Below, piece by piece: positions 1 to 9,527 of a stretch of DNA of 64,000 bases (position 1 is its first letter; each line of letters starts with the position of its first letter). Made by a program: the position numbers and the translations under genes. Under the pieces are notes generated by a model. It saw only the letters and a program-made list of their open reading frames with translations, was not told the DNA's origin and did no database searches. The DNA comes from CAYRDC01 sp964422925 (GTDB lineage Bacteria; Bacteroidota; Bacteroidia; Chitinophagales; S012-47): NCBI GenBank assembly GCA_964422925.1, contig CAYRDC010000002.1, positions 62,001 to 126,000 of the forward strand, given 5' to 3'.

Positions 1-455
1 CGGGAGGTAATTCCGTTTTCGAGGTTCATTACTTTCAGGTAAGCCGCTTCACCGGTTTCCTCATTCCATGCGAGGAATTGTTCGTTTACCTGCGGGTAAC
101 CGGGCAGATTTCCGGAAACCGGTATCCGATAAACGGTTTCCCGGTTGAGACGCCAGAGCCAGATGGCCTGTTTTTCCCCTCGTTTTCCCTTCCAGGCTAC
201 ATAATTTCCCGAATGGCACCATGGCCTGAAAGATTCTTTCCTTTTCAGCTTGTTTTCCAGGAAAATGGTGGTGTCCCTCGCTTTGAGGGTACCCGACCGG
301 TCTTGCCAGACGATCCATTTGCCGGACAATACCGGGTCCAGGTCGTCCACTTCATTGTCAGTAAGCTGTTTGATGTTTAAATGTATGGGCAGGGGGGTGT
401 TGGAACCGCTCAACAGGGCAGTTAACAGGAAAGCAAATATCGCATACCGAAACAT
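1..455 (-). CDS. secreted TolB-like beta-propeller protein, 3' end beyond window
   Basis: The minus strand is open without a stop from an ATG at 453-455 to the window edge (151 codons). The N-terminus is a clear signal peptide (MFRYAIFAFLLTALLSG), so the product is exported. After it come repeated short stretches of the type 'GKWIVWQDRSG', 'GNYVAWKGKRG' and 'QFLAWNEETG', spaced about 45 residues apart, as seen in TolB/WD40-like beta-propeller blades of periplasmic proteins. No catalytic motif is visible in this part. Competing frames on the plus strand overlap it but lack a signal peptide or a recognisable fold. The family call is an inference from the repeats; the C-terminal part is not available. 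Confidence 0.7.
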   Translation of the reverse strand, partial: MFRYAIFAFLLTALLSGSNTPLPIHLNIKQLTDNEVDDLDPVLSGKWIVWQDRSGTLKARDTTIFLENKLKRKESFRPWCHSGNYVAWKGKRGEKQAIWLWRLNRETVYRIPVSGNLPGYPQVNEQFLAWNEETGEAAYLKVMNLENGITS

Positions 456-525
456 CCGGATTGGCCCGTTTTGCGGATGGGGCCGTTGCACAATGTAACA
501 TTTCGGCTCTGAAAATGCAAATCGT

Positions 526-1293
526 TTATCCGGTCAGGAAGCGGTGTACGGCCTCGTAGAACCGGTCAGGTGCTTCGGCATGCACCCAGTGGCCCGCGCC
601 TGGAATGGTCACAAAACGGGCTTGCGGGAACATGGCGAGAATATCCGGTTCGTCCCCGGGAGCTATGTAAGGCGATAATTCGCCCCGCAGGAACAGAGCC
701 GGGCGGTCGAACGGCCAGTCGGCTTCGACAGGGCGCAGGATTTTTTCATAGCCATCGTACAGCGCCCGGAGATTATGGCGCCAAACCCACCGGCCCGTGC
801 CGTCCTTTTTCAGGTTTTTCAGCAGGAATTGCCGGATGGCAAAGGAAGGAATAATGGGTTTCATCTGCTCTTCCGCATCCGCGCGGGTTTTGATTTTTTC
901 CAGGTCGACAGCGAACATGGCCCGGAATACGTCATCATGTCCGCGCAGGTAGGCTTTGGGAGCAATATCCACGACTATGAGTTTGCGCACCAGGGCCGGG
1001 TATTGCAGGGCGTAAGCCATGGCTACTTTGCCCCCCATGGAATGTCCGAGCAGGTAAAATGCATCCAGGCCATGGTCGTCAGCAAACTGGCAGAGATCCT
1101 CCACCATGGCTTCTATGCTGACATCCGGATCATGGGGTGAACGGCCGTGATTCCGTAAATCCAGCGTGATAACGCGCCAGTGGACTGAAAACCTGCGGGC
1201 GAGGGTTTGCCAGTTGTCCAGGCTCCCAAACAGTCCGTGCAAAATCACCAGGGCCGGGCTGCCATTGCCAAATTCTTTATAATTGAGTTTCAT
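526..1293 (-). CDS. alpha/beta-fold hydrolase (YbfF-like esterase)
   Basis: A 255-residue single-domain alpha/beta hydrolase, the usual size for the YbfF/BioH-like esterase group. The oxyanion region is near residues 18-20 (LHG), the nucleophile elbow GHSMGG places the catalytic serine at residue 85, and the catalytic histidine is in GAGHWVHAEAP at residue 235. It has no signal peptide, so it should act in the cytoplasm on small acyl esters; the substrate cannot be read from sequence. It is divergent from the AI-2E transporter gene, with 32 bases between the two starts. Confidence 0.88.
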   Translation of the reverse strand: MKLNYKEFGNGSPALVILHGLFGSLDNWQTLARRFSVHWRVITLDLRNHGRSPHDPDVSIEAMVEDLCQFADDHGLDAFYLLGHSMGGKVAMAYALQYPALVRKLIVVDIAPKAYLRGHDDVFRAMFAVDLEKIKTRADAEEQMKPIIPSFAIRQFLLKNLKKDGTGRWVWRHNLRALYDGYEKILRPVEADWPFDRPALFLRGELSPYIAPGDEPDILAMFPQARFVTIPGAGHWVHAEAPDRFYEAVHRFLTG

Positions 1294-1325
1294 AGTTGTT
1301 CGCTTAACTTTAATTTAGCCCGCCT

Positions 1326-2471
1326 ATGGCAAACCAAATCCTTGACAAGCACAACGAATGGCCAGCATACGCCAAAATTACAATAATCCTGCTGGGCGTT
1401 TACCTGGTGATTTACGGGCTGAAAGTGGCAGCCGGGCTGCTGATTCCGCTGGCTTTTGCCACCCTGCTGGCCCTGCTGCTGTACCCGGTGGTAAAATGGA
1501 TGGAACGGAAAAGGATTCCCCGGGCCATTGCCATCATCGCCAGCATGGTATTGATGATCCTGGTCCTGACCGTAGTGCTGCTGATCATTACCAGCGAGAT
1601 GATCGGTTTTTCGGATGAAATCCCGGAAATCACCCAGCGGCTGGAAGGGCAGGTGTACGCGCTTCAGGCGTTTATTGAAAGGTATTTCAGTGTATCGCCC
1701 CAGCTGCAGATGGATTGGTTAAGCCGGAGTATGAATACCATGCTCCAGAGCAGCGGAAGCTATTTCTCGACCCTGGTGCAGGGCGTCAGCGGGTTCCTGA
1801 CCAAACTCGGCCTGATCCCTGTGTACATGTTCTTTATCCTGTATTACCGCGACATTTTCAAAGAGTTTTTCTTCCGGATCAGCCCGAAGGAAAAGCATGA
1901 AAAAGTGGCCGTTATCCTGACCAATGTGCAGAAGGTGATCCAGAATTACCTGGTGGGCTTGTTTACGGTGATCCTTATTATTGCCGTCCTGAATAGTACG
2001 GCCCTGCTGATAATCGGGGTGCGGCACGCGCTGTTTTTCGGCATTTTTGCCGCCATCCTGACCATTATTCCCTATATCGGAGTGTTTATCGGATCCTGGC
2101 TGCCCACACTATACGCCCTGGCCATGTACGATTCCATTTGGGTGGCCGCGGCTGTTATCGGGAGTTTTACGGCCATACAGTCGCTGGAGGGGAATTTCAT
2201 CACTCCGAATATCGTAGGCTCAAAAGTCAGCATCAACCCGCTGGTAGCCATCGTGGCGCTGCTCACGGGAGCGATGATCTGGGGTATATCGGGCATGATA
2301 ATGTTTGTACCATTTATTGCCATGCTCAAGGTGATTTTTGATCATATCGAACCGCTGAAACCATTTGGTCTGGTGCTGGGCACCGACAAGAAAAACCTCA
2401 CCTTTCCGCAGATCCTGCAGAAGATGGACCTGCGGAATCTTGTGAAAAAGAAGAAAAACGGGTTAGAATAA
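1326..2471 (+). CDS. AI-2E family transporter (PerM/YdiK-like permease)
   Basis: A 381-residue inner-membrane protein with about eight hydrophobic segments: two close to the N-terminus (about residues 17-52), one near 66-88, then a long extracytoplasmic loop (about 90-150), and a cluster of helices from 155 to 345. This layout is that of the AI-2E exporter/PerM family, whose members move varied small solutes or ions. The specific cargo cannot be inferred. The ATG at 1326 is the first start after the divergent intergenic region. The 3' end overlaps the convergent ispE gene by nine bases. Confidence 0.88.
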   Translation: MANQILDKHNEWPAYAKITIILLGVYLVIYGLKVAAGLLIPLAFATLLALLLYPVVKWMERKRIPRAIAIIASMVLMILVLTVVLLIITSEMIGFSDEIPEITQRLEGQVYALQAFIERYFSVSPQLQMDWLSRSMNTMLQSSGSYFSTLVQGVSGFLTKLGLIPVYMFFILYYRDIFKEFFFRISPKEKHEKVAVILTNVQKVIQNYLVGLFTVILIIAVLNSTALLIIGVRHALFFGIFAAILTIIPYIGVFIGSWLPTLYALAMYDSIWVAAAVIGSFTAIQSLEGNFITPNIVGSKVSINPLVAIVALLTGAMIWGISGMIMFVPFIAMLKVIFDHIEPLKPFGLVLGTDKKNLTFPQILQKMDLRNLVKKKKNGLE

Positions 2472-3296
2472 ACAGCAAAAAGCGTCCTCATCGGGAATGC
2501 CCGCCTGCCGGCATAGCCATGCCATGTCTGGTTGTTTTTTAAAGAGCCCGTAAACCGCTGAACCGCTGCCGCTCAGGGACGCGTACACCGCACCGTTTTC
2601 CAGGAGGCTTTCTTTCAGGCGGACAGTTTCCGGCCATTTTTTAAAAACAGGCTCTTCGAAATCATTGACCAGCGTTCCGGGCCATTGGTCAACCGGCAAA
2701 CGCAGGGTTTCTTCCAGGGGATCCCGGTCAGGCTGTGGCGTGGCCAGCGCGTAGGCTTCCAGGGTTGAAATCCGGATACCCGGAAACAGGATAACGAGCC
2801 AATATCCCCGAAGAGACAGGTCATAGGGCCGAAGCATGACGCCCCTTCCGCTGGCTATGGCCGGTTTGTTCCGGATAAAGAAGGGGCAGTCGCTGCCCAG
2901 CCGGGAAGCCATTTCCAGGAGCTTGCTTTCAGTCAGACGGGTATCAAATAATTCGTTTAAAAGCAACAGCACGGTAGCCGCGTTGGAAGAGCCGCCACCC
3001 AGGCCCGCTCCGGAGGGCAGGTGTTTCCAGAGCCCGAGTTTTACGGGGCCTTTTCCGGTTTCCTGGCGGAACAGATCCCAGGCTTTTACGCAAAGATTTT
3101 CTTCCGGCTTTCCGCCAACAAGCCGCCCCCAGGTTTGAAAAGAAAAACTTTCAGCAGGAATGGCTTCCACCACATCCGCCCAAGGTACGGGAAACAATAA
3201 GGTTTCAATGTGGTGGTACCCGTCATCCCGCCTGCTCAGAATGTGCAGCCCGAGGTTGATTTTGCATCCTGCCATTCGAATCATGGGTTCATCCAA
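2463..3296 (-). CDS. ispE: 4-diphosphocytidyl-2-C-methyl-D-erythritol kinase
   Basis: A GHMP kinase of 277 residues that phosphorylates CDP-methylerythritol in the MEP pathway to isopentenyl diphosphate. The substrate-binding start 'CKINLGLHILSRRDDGYH' is typical of IspE, and the ATP-binding GHMP motif is GAGLGGGSSNAA. The C-terminal 'SLSGSGSAVYGLF' is the third GHMP motif. It follows the DUF58 gene on the same strand with an 8-base overlap, so the two are probably co-transcribed. dxr of the same pathway lies at 43667-44884. Confidence 0.96.
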   Translation of the reverse strand: MDEPMIRMAGCKINLGLHILSRRDDGYHHIETLLFPVPWADVVEAIPAESFSFQTWGRLVGGKPEENLCVKAWDLFRQETGKGPVKLGLWKHLPSGAGLGGGSSNAATVLLLLNELFDTRLTESKLLEMASRLGSDCPFFIRNKPAIASGRGVMLRPYDLSLRGYWLVILFPGIRISTLEAYALATPQPDRDPLEETLRLPVDQWPGTLVNDFEEPVFKKWPETVRLKESLLENGAVYASLSGSGSAVYGLFKKQPDMAWLCRQAGIPDEDAFCCLF

Positions 3297-4230
3297 GTTT
3301 GCTGCGCTTGATCAGGTAGGGAAGTAGCACCTGCCGGAAATCCAGGTTAATGTCCGCGGGTACAAAATCAATTCCGTACTGGGAACATTTCAGCTTCAGG
3401 GCTTGCTCAAATTCCCTGGCCTGTTCGGTGTACTGCCGCTTTACCTCCTGCGACCTGACCTTGATTTTTTCACCGGTTTCCAGATCAACAAATAAATATG
3501 GCCGGTTGTCATACAGGAAATCCAGCTCTTTTTTCCGGTCGATTACATGAAACAGGATGACCTCATGCTTGTTATATTTCAGATGCTGCAGGGCGGAAAA
3601 CAAGTGTTCCATCTGCCCGGTGCCGTTATCAAACATATCGCTGAAAATGACCACCAGGGAGCGTTTATGAATGTTCTCGGCAATCTCGTGCAGGGCGGCT
3701 GAAGCATGGGTGGGTTTTTCTTCTGGTCCGGCCTCCATGGCTTTGTTCAGGTAGGCCAGCATGAGTTCATAGTGGATGCTGGTGGAGCGGGTATGGGTAT
3801 GCACCTCCACGCGGTCGGAAAACAGCGAAAGGCCGAAGGCATCGCGTTGTTTTTTCAGCAGGTACATTAGGGAAGCCGCACAGACGATGGAAAAATTCAG
3901 CTTATTGACAGGCACCGTGCTCCCTTTCCCGGCATCGAGCGGGAAATGCATGGACGCGGAGGTGTCGATTACGAGCTGGCAGCGCAGATTGGTTTCTTCC
4001 TCATATTTTTTGACATACATCCGGTCGGTGCGGGCGTACACTTTCCAGTCAATGCTCCGGATGGGCTCCCCGGGGTTATAGAGGCGGTGTTCGGCAAATT
4101 CCACGGAGAAGCCGTGGAACGGGCTTTTGTGCAAACCGATGATGAACCCTTCCACTACCTGGCGGGCGATCAGGTCGAGCTGATCGAGCTGATGCAGGTC
4201 TTTGAGCGATACCGGATTTTGTAGGGTCAT
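3289..4230 (-). CDS. DUF58 domain protein (vWA-like)
   Basis: A DUF58 protein of 313 residues. The hallmark 'GEPIRSIDWKVYARTDRMY' lies near residue 60, followed by a von Willebrand A-like fold with a MIDAS-type 'DTSAS' near residue 90. Such proteins usually work with MoxR AAA ATPases in metal-dependent protein assembly or stress functions, but no moxR is next to it here. An upstream in-frame ATG exists at 4248. I prefer the ATG at 4230 because a promoter-like TTACTTTG lies 6 bases before it, which would make the upstream codon untranscribed. It overlaps ispE by 8 bases. Confidence 0.85.
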   Translation of the reverse strand: MTLQNPVSLKDLHQLDQLDLIARQVVEGFIIGLHKSPFHGFSVEFAEHRLYNPGEPIRSIDWKVYARTDRMYVKKYEEETNLRCQLVIDTSASMHFPLDAGKGSTVPVNKLNFSIVCAASLMYLLKKQRDAFGLSLFSDRVEVHTHTRSTSIHYELMLAYLNKAMEAGPEEKPTHASAALHEIAENIHKRSLVVIFSDMFDNGTGQMEHLFSALQHLKYNKHEVILFHVIDRKKELDFLYDNRPYLFVDLETGEKIKVRSQEVKRQYTEQAREFEQALKLKCSQYGIDFVPADINLDFRQVLLPYLIKRSKLG

Positions 4231-4236
4231 AGGATG

Positions 4237-4244
4237 CAAAGTAA
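4237..4244 (-). promoter_or_regulatory. possible -7 element for DUF58-ispE
   Basis: TTACTTTG on the minus strand, one base away from the Bacteroidota -7 consensus TAnnTTTG, 6 bases before the preferred ATG at 4230. The same close spacing is seen at gpmI, pdxJ, the GH3 gene and the LTA-synthase-like gene. Confidence 0.4.
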
Positions 4245-4318
4245 ACAAATGCGGGAATGAAACGGAGCAGAGGGGGTGGTTTATTGTCGGTTACCGCCAT
4301 CCAGGGTGATCTGTGGGC

Positions 4319-4347
4319 ATAAAATAGCCTTCCCAGGGCGGGAAGGC
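4319..4347 (-). terminator. terminator after trxA
   Basis: A perfect 8-bp stem (GCCTTCCC / GGGAAGGC, positions 4327-4334 and 4340-4347) with a 5-base loop, followed on the minus strand by TATTTT. It lies 26 bases beyond the trxA stop codon. Confidence 0.7.
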
Positions 4348-4372
4348 GTGTGTCATACACTTGCGTATTTCT

Positions 4373-4693
4373 TTACGACAAATGCTGCTCGATTTTCTTT
4401 TCCAGCACGGACCTGGGTACCGCACCCACTTGCTTGTCAACCACTTCTCCGTTTTTGAAAAAGAGGATAGTGGGAATGTTGCGGATGCCAAAATCGATTG
4501 CAGTTTTAGGGTTATGGTCCACATCCAGCTTGCCTACTTTGATTTTACCTTCATAATCCCTGGCCAGTTCTTCTACAATTGGCCCGACAATACGGCAGGG
4601 GCCGCACCAAACTGCCCAAAAGTCAACCATTACGAGTTGATCCGAATCCAGGACTTCGGTTTTGAAATTACTATCAGTTAATTCCAGCGCCAT
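4373..4693 (-). CDS. trxA: thioredoxin
   Basis: A 106-residue classical thioredoxin with the redox motif WCGPC (Cys30 and Cys33) and the conserved cis-proline region 'RNIPTI'. It reduces disulfides in cytoplasmic proteins. Length and both ends match the family. It is a single-gene unit: a TAnnTTTG promoter element lies about 50 bases upstream and a strong hairpin terminator follows. dnaE is the next gene upstream on the same strand. Confidence 0.96.
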   Translation of the reverse strand: MALELTDSNFKTEVLDSDQLVMVDFWAVWCGPCRIVGPIVEELARDYEGKIKVGKLDVDHNPKTAIDFGIRNIPTILFFKNGEVVDKQVGAVPRSVLEKKIEQHLS

Positions 4694-4743
4694 TTTCAGT
4701 GGTTTTAATGATTTATAAACACGTATCTAATCAAACGCAATCG

Positions 4744-4751
4744 CAAAGTTA
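4744..4751 (-). promoter_or_regulatory. -7 promoter element for trxA
   Basis: TAACTTTG on the minus strand, an exact match to the Bacteroidota TAnnTTTG consensus, about 50 bases upstream of the trxA ATG and just after the end of dnaE. Confidence 0.6.
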
Positions 4752-4762
4752 TAGTTCCCGGT

Positions 4763-7700
4763 TTATTGAACAAGCGTTACTTCCACACCTTCCAGGTTTT
4801 CCAGTTCACGGAGCAGGTCATCATCCAGGTCCACCTTAAAATGATTCGAACTCATTAAGACGGACACATTGTCTTCCGGATCATAGATGTTGAACAGGAT
4901 GGACATTTTGCCTTTGTGGGATTTTACCAGTTTGGCCAGCCGGTTATTGATTTCATCGTTTACCTGCTTAAGGGGAATCGTCAGGTTTATGGAACGGGTT
5001 CTGGTGTGTTTTAGGGTTTCCAGAGGTAATAATTCGGTGATGTTGAATTGCAGCGTGTCATTGTCGCGGCTCCAGGGTTTATAGATGCCTTTCACAAATA
5101 GCGCGGTGCCTTTGGACAGTAAATGCCTTTTTTCCAGGTAATTTTCGCGGAACAGGGCCAGGTTGATACTTCCGGTATGGTCTTCCAGGCGGAAGCGGGC
5201 GAATTTCCGGCCTCTTTTATCCATTCGTTCCACCACTTCGTCCACGATACCGGCAAAGGTATAGGTAATCCCGGCTTTGACCTGTATTTCTCCAATGGTG
5301 TGGGTACAGAAAGAGCGGAGCTCCAGTTCATATTCTTCGAGCGGATTGCCGGAAATATACATCCCGGTAACCTCCTTCTCGTGCTGCAGGAGCTTGCGCT
5401 TGGGCCAGGGTTCGCATTTCGGAATGGGCGGTGTGGTTACCGTTGCCATTTCCATATCCCCGAACAGGCTGTTGGTATTGATTTGTTTTTGCTGCTGGTA
5501 AAGCTGCCCGAAACGGATGGATTGTTCAATCAGGTTCAGCTTCTCACCGTTACCAGTGAATAAAAACTGTGAGCGGTAAATGCCAAACACATCAAAAGCG
5601 CCTGCCATGCACAGGCTTTCCAGGCATTTTTTGTTAATGGTGCGCAGGTTTACCCGCTGCACAAAATCGAAATAATCGCGAAAGGGGCCTTTTTTTTCGC
5701 GTTCGGCCAGGATGCTCTCCACAGCCGCTTCGCCCAGGCCCTTAATAGCCGACAGGCCAAAGCGGATAATCCCTTTTTTATTTACGACAAATCCGCGTCC
5801 GCTTTCGTTGATATCCGGGCCGAGGTAGGGGATTTTCTTCTTGCGGCATTCATCCAGGAAAAAGTTCACCTTTTTAATATCGCTCATATTGTGCGTGAGC
5901 ACAGCCGCCATATATTCGGCCGGGTAATGCGCTTTCAGGTAGGCCGTCTGGTAGGCCAGCATACTGTAAGCAGCCGAGTGAGACCGATTGAAACCGTATT
6001 TGGCAAACTTGGCCATCACGTCAAAAATCTTTCCGGCTGATTGCCGGTCAATCCCGTTTTTCTCCGCGCCAGCCAGGAACTCCCCGCGCTGCTGTTCCAT
6101 GACTTCCGCCTGCTTTTTGCCCATGGCCCTGCGCAGAATATCAGCTTTACCGAGGCTGTAGCCGGCAATGATTTGTGCTGTCTGCATGATCTGTTCCTGG
6201 TAAACCATGATCCCGTAAGTCGGTTTCAGGATATCTTCCAGCAACGGGTGCGGGTAATCCACAGGCTTGCGGCCAAACTTACGGTCGATGAATTCGGGGA
6301 TGTAATCCATAGGCCCGGGGCGGTAGAGGGCGTTCATGGCAATGAGATCCTCGATATTGGAAGGCTTCAGTTCCCGCAGGTACTTGCGCATCCCTTCCGA
6401 TTCAAACTGGAAAATGCCGATGGTTTCCCCTTTCTGGAAGAGTTGATAGGTTTTTTCGTCATCCAGGGGCAGGTTGGCCAGGTCAGGGGCTGTGTCATGG
6501 GTTCGCTTGATGTTTTCCACCGCATCTTTCAGGATGGAGAGCGTTTTGAGACCGAGGAAATCCATTTTCAGCATCCCGGAGGACTCCACCAGTTTCCCTT
6601 CAAACTGGGTTACCAGTAGGTCAGTGTCTTTGGCGGTGCACACCGGGATGTATTCGGTGATATCGTCCGGGGCGATAATCACGCCCGCGGCATGAATACC
6701 ACGCTGTCGGATACTGCCTTCCAGTTGTTCCGACAGCCGGACCACCTTCCCGGCTTCGCTGTTTTTGTCGTTCCGGATTTTTTTCAGGTCGGGGTTGGCA
6801 GCGATGGCTTTGGCCAGGGTCACGCCCGGCCCTTCGGGCACCAGCTTGGCCAGTTTATCGGTTTCATTGAGCGGATAGTTCAGTACACGCCCGACATCCC
6901 GAATAGAGCTTCGCGCGGCCATTTTCCCGAAGGTGATGATCTGCGCTACCTGGTTCCGGCCGTATTTTTCCACTACATAATCGATTACCCGTTGCCGCCC
7001 GTCATCATCGAAGTCAATATCAATATCCGGCATGGTAATGCGCTCCGGGTTCAGGAATCGTTCAAACAGAAGGTTATACTTCAGGGGGTCGAGGCTGGTA
7101 ATGCCGGTGCAGTAGGCCACGGCCGATCCCGCGGCTGACCCGCGGCCCGGCCCTACCCAAACGCCCAGTTTCCGGGCGGCCGCCACAAAATCCTGCACGA
7201 TCAGGAAATAGCCGGAGAAACCCATATCATCCACCACCCGCAATTCGTAATCAAGCCGTTCCTTGACATCAGCCCGCAGCTCGCCATAACGTTTTTTGGC
7301 GCCTTCATACGCCAGGTGTCGCAAATACTCGGTTTCGGAGGCGTATCCTTCCGGCAAAATGTAATTGGGCAATAAAATATCCCGCTTCAGGTCCGGGGTA
7401 TCCACTTTCTCTACGATCTCCATGGTGTTCACCAGGGCCTGGGGCAGGTCGCGGAAGAGGTCGTACATTTCAGCCCGCGTCTTGAAATAAAACTGATCGT
7501 TTTCAAACCGGAAACGGTCCTGGATGTCAAGGGTTGAGCCCGTTGAAACACAAAGCAGCACATCATGGGCCAGGTAATCTTCCCGGTTGATATAGTGCGA
7601 ATCATTGGTGGCAATGACCTTTACCCCGTGCCGCTGGGCCAGTTCCACCAGGAAAGTATTGATGGCATCCTGATCGATTTCCTTCAGGCCGTGGCGCTGC

Positions 7701-8245
7701 AGTTCCACATAATAATCATCTCCGAAAATCTTATGGAACCGCTTGAATATCTTTTCAGCTTCTTCCGGCCCTTTCTCCAGGAAAGTGCGGGGCACCATGG
7801 CAGCCGCGCAGCAGGTGGTGGCAATCAGCCCCTCGCTGTATTTTTCCAGCAATTCAAAATCAATGCGGGGATATTTACTGTAGTACCCTTCGATGAAACC
7901 CAGCGAACAGAGCTTGCTAATGTTCTTGTATCCCCGCGCGTTTTTGGCCAGCAGCAACTGGTGGTAGCGTTTGTCTTTGTCGGCCGCGCTGAATTTTTTC
8001 CGATGCCGGTCTTCCACCAGGTAAAATTCACAGCCGATGATGGGTTTTATGCCCTGCTTCACAGCCGCCTGGTGGAATTTGAACACCCCGAACATGTTGC
8101 CATGATCGGTTATGGCTACGGCCGGCTGCCCGTCCGCTTTGGCTTTGGCTATCATCGCATCGATTTGCGATGCGCCATCCAGCAGGGAATACTGGGTGTG
8201 GCAGTGAAGATGGCAGAATTCAGGGTTTTGGATGGTGTCAGGCAT
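4763..8245 (-). CDS. dnaE: DNA polymerase III subunit alpha
   Basis: A 1160-residue replicative polymerase of the DnaE type. In order: an N-terminal PHP domain starting 'HLHCHTQYSLLDGA', the C-family polymerase core with 'GPGRGSAAGS' and the catalytic aspartates in PDIDIDFDD (about residue 400), helix-hairpin-helix segments ('RTINKKCLESLCMAGAFD'), and a C-terminal OB fold ('YTFAGIVDEVVERMDKRGRK'). All essential residues appear intact. The ATG at 8245 is preferred over the one at 8254 since homologues start just before the PHP motif. A single copy serves chromosome replication. Confidence 0.96.
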   Translation of the reverse strand: MPDTIQNPEFCHLHCHTQYSLLDGASQIDAMIAKAKADGQPAVAITDHGNMFGVFKFHQAAVKQGIKPIIGCEFYLVEDRHRKKFSAADKDKRYHQLLLAKNARGYKNISKLCSLGFIEGYYSKYPRIDFELLEKYSEGLIATTCCAAAMVPRTFLEKGPEEAEKIFKRFHKIFGDDYYVELQRHGLKEIDQDAINTFLVELAQRHGVKVIATNDSHYINREDYLAHDVLLCVSTGSTLDIQDRFRFENDQFYFKTRAEMYDLFRDLPQALVNTMEIVEKVDTPDLKRDILLPNYILPEGYASETEYLRHLAYEGAKKRYGELRADVKERLDYELRVVDDMGFSGYFLIVQDFVAAARKLGVWVGPGRGSAAGSAVAYCTGITSLDPLKYNLLFERFLNPERITMPDIDIDFDDDGRQRVIDYVVEKYGRNQVAQIITFGKMAARSSIRDVGRVLNYPLNETDKLAKLVPEGPGVTLAKAIAANPDLKKIRNDKNSEAGKVVRLSEQLEGSIRQRGIHAAGVIIAPDDITEYIPVCTAKDTDLLVTQFEGKLVESSGMLKMDFLGLKTLSILKDAVENIKRTHDTAPDLANLPLDDEKTYQLFQKGETIGIFQFESEGMRKYLRELKPSNIEDLIAMNALYRPGPMDYIPEFIDRKFGRKPVDYPHPLLEDILKPTYGIMVYQEQIMQTAQIIAGYSLGKADILRRAMGKKQAEVMEQQRGEFLAGAEKNGIDRQSAGKIFDVMAKFAKYGFNRSHSAAYSMLAYQTAYLKAHYPAEYMAAVLTHNMSDIKKVNFFLDECRKKKIPYLGPDINESGRGFVVNKKGIIRFGLSAIKGLGEAAVESILAEREKKGPFRDYFDFVQRVNLRTINKKCLESLCMAGAFDVFGIYRSQFLFTGNGEKLNLIEQSIRFGQLYQQQKQINTNSLFGDMEMATVTTPPIPKCEPWPKRKLLQHEKEVTGMYISGNPLEEYELELRSFCTHTIGEIQVKAGITYTFAGIVDEVVERMDKRGRKFARFRLEDHTGSINLALFRENYLEKRHLLSKGTALFVKGIYKPWSRDNDTLQFNITELLPLETLKHTRTRSINLTIPLKQVNDEINNRLAKLVKSHKGKMSILFNIYDPEDNVSVLMSSNHFKVDLDDDLLRELENLEGVEVTLVQ

Positions 8246-8290
8246 GATGAACAAAAATGTTAAAAAAGAAATGAGCAGGTAAAAATATTA

Positions 8291-8644
8291 TCAAGACAAT
8301 GTGCATTTATAACCCATAGTCTGCAGCCGGGTGAAAATTTTCTTCCGGACATCCCCCTGCAGCAGGATCAGTCCGTCTTTCACGCTGCCGCCAGTGCCGC
8401 AATAGGTCTTGAGGGTTCGTCCCAGGTCCGCGAGGTCGGCCGTGCGGCCCACAAAGCCCGATACCAGGGTAACCTCCTTACCCCTGCGCTGCTTGCAGTC
8501 CAGGGTGATGACCAGCCGTTGTTCTTGCGGTGGCAGGGTATCCGGTTCATCGTCCTCCGGCCGGGCAGGCTGGAAATCCGGGTCGGTGCTGAACACAATG
8601 CCGTCACCGGAGAGACGGATTTTTTTGTTTTTCTTTTTTCCCAT
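8291..8644 (-). CDS. SUI1/YciH-type translation initiation factor
   Basis: A 117-residue protein with a charged N-terminal tail (residues 1-45) and a C-terminal SUI1/eIF1-like domain ('KQRRGKEVTLVSGF' to 'YKCTLS'). Bacterial YciH proteins resemble eIF1 and are thought to tune start-codon selection on the 30S subunit. The gene follows the diacylglycerol kinase gene by one base and probably belongs to the same transcript that starts at the LTA-synthase-like gene. Confidence 0.88.
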   Translation of the reverse strand: MGKKKNKKIRLSGDGIVFSTDPDFQPARPEDDEPDTLPPQEQRLVITLDCKQRRGKEVTLVSGFVGRTADLADLGRTLKTYCGTGGSVKDGLILLQGDVRKKIFTRLQTMGYKCTLS

Positions 8645-8645
8645 G

Positions 8646-9527
8646 TCAGGGTACGATTACTTTTAGCGACCGGGGCACCACCGTTACATTCAGGTGGCTC
8701 ACCGGGTCGCGGGTTTCCCCGTCAACCTGGAAATAGAGGGGCCTTTCGGTGCTGATTTCCACCCGGGCCGTTGTAAAATGCTGAAAATATTTGCTCCGGA
8801 GGTGGGTTCCCCGCAGCACCCTGATAAACAAAAAGGGCGCCTTCCACCTCGGAAACCGGTTCAATACCCATACATCCATTAATCCATCCTGCAGGCTGGC
8901 GTCCGGGGCAATGCGGATGTTATAGCCGTACTGGTTGCTGTTGCACAGGGATATGATGAAGCCTTCCCCGTTAATCTCCTGCCCGTTCAGCTGCATGGAG
9001 TAGGGGAACCTCGGGAACAGGAACAAGCCTTTGAACACGCTGAAAGCATAGCTGAAGAACCCGCGCACCGCGTGGCCGGCAAAGAGTTTGGCCACCAGTG
9101 CCACAAACCCGATTCCCGCGTTGCTGCAGAATACCTGCCCGTCAAACCGGCAAAGGTCAATGGTATCGGTTTTCAGGCGGTTGATAATGTGCAGGGTCCG
9201 CAACGGGTTTATGGTATTATAACCGAGGTGCCGGGCCAGTCCATTCCCGGATCCTACCGGGAATATGCCCAGCACTACATCTGTCTGCTGCAACTGGTTG
9301 GCCACTTCGTTGATGGACCCGTCCCCACCGGCTATCACCACAATGTCGGTGTGGTCATCCACGGCTTTCCGGGCTAATTCTGATGCGTGGCCGGCATATT
9401 CGGTATAACGGATTTCCACCGTAAATTTTGAGCGGTCGATATGCCGTTCAATCAGGCGCGGCAAGCGCTTTTTCAGGAATTTCCGCGTTCCCGATATGGG
9501 GTTTATTATGAAAAGAATATGCTTCAC
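8646..9527 (-). CDS. diacylglycerol/lipid kinase (YegS/DgkB family)
   Basis: A 293-residue lipid kinase. The catalytic-domain signature 'VIAGGDGSINEVANQL' and the following 'GIFPVGSGNGLARHLG' are those of the DAGK_cat family, and the C-terminal beta-sandwich carries 'VQVDGETRDP'-type residues near the end. Members phosphorylate diacylglycerol or related lipids at the membrane with ATP. It overlaps the upstream sulfatase gene by 4 bases (ATGA). If that enzyme transfers glycerol phosphate, diacylglycerol would be its by-product and this kinase could recycle it; this link is an inference. Confidence 0.9.
   Translation of the reverse strand: MKHILFIINPISGTRKFLKKRLPRLIERHIDRSKFTVEIRYTEYAGHASELARKAVDDHTDIVVIAGGDGSINEVANQLQQTDVVLGIFPVGSGNGLARHLGYNTINPLRTLHIINRLKTDTIDLCRFDGQVFCSNAGIGFVALVAKLFAGHAVRGFFSYAFSVFKGLFLFPRFPYSMQLNGQEINGEGFIISLCNSNQYGYNIRIAPDASLQDGLMDVWVLNRFPRWKAPFLFIRVLRGTHLRSKYFQHFTTARVEISTERPLYFQVDGETRDPVSHLNVTVVPRSLKVIVP

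Noticed and set aside
78..498. Two plus-strand open frames at the window start
   Set aside because: They lie opposite a minus-strand frame with a signal peptide and repeats that runs to the window edge; the plus frames have neither.
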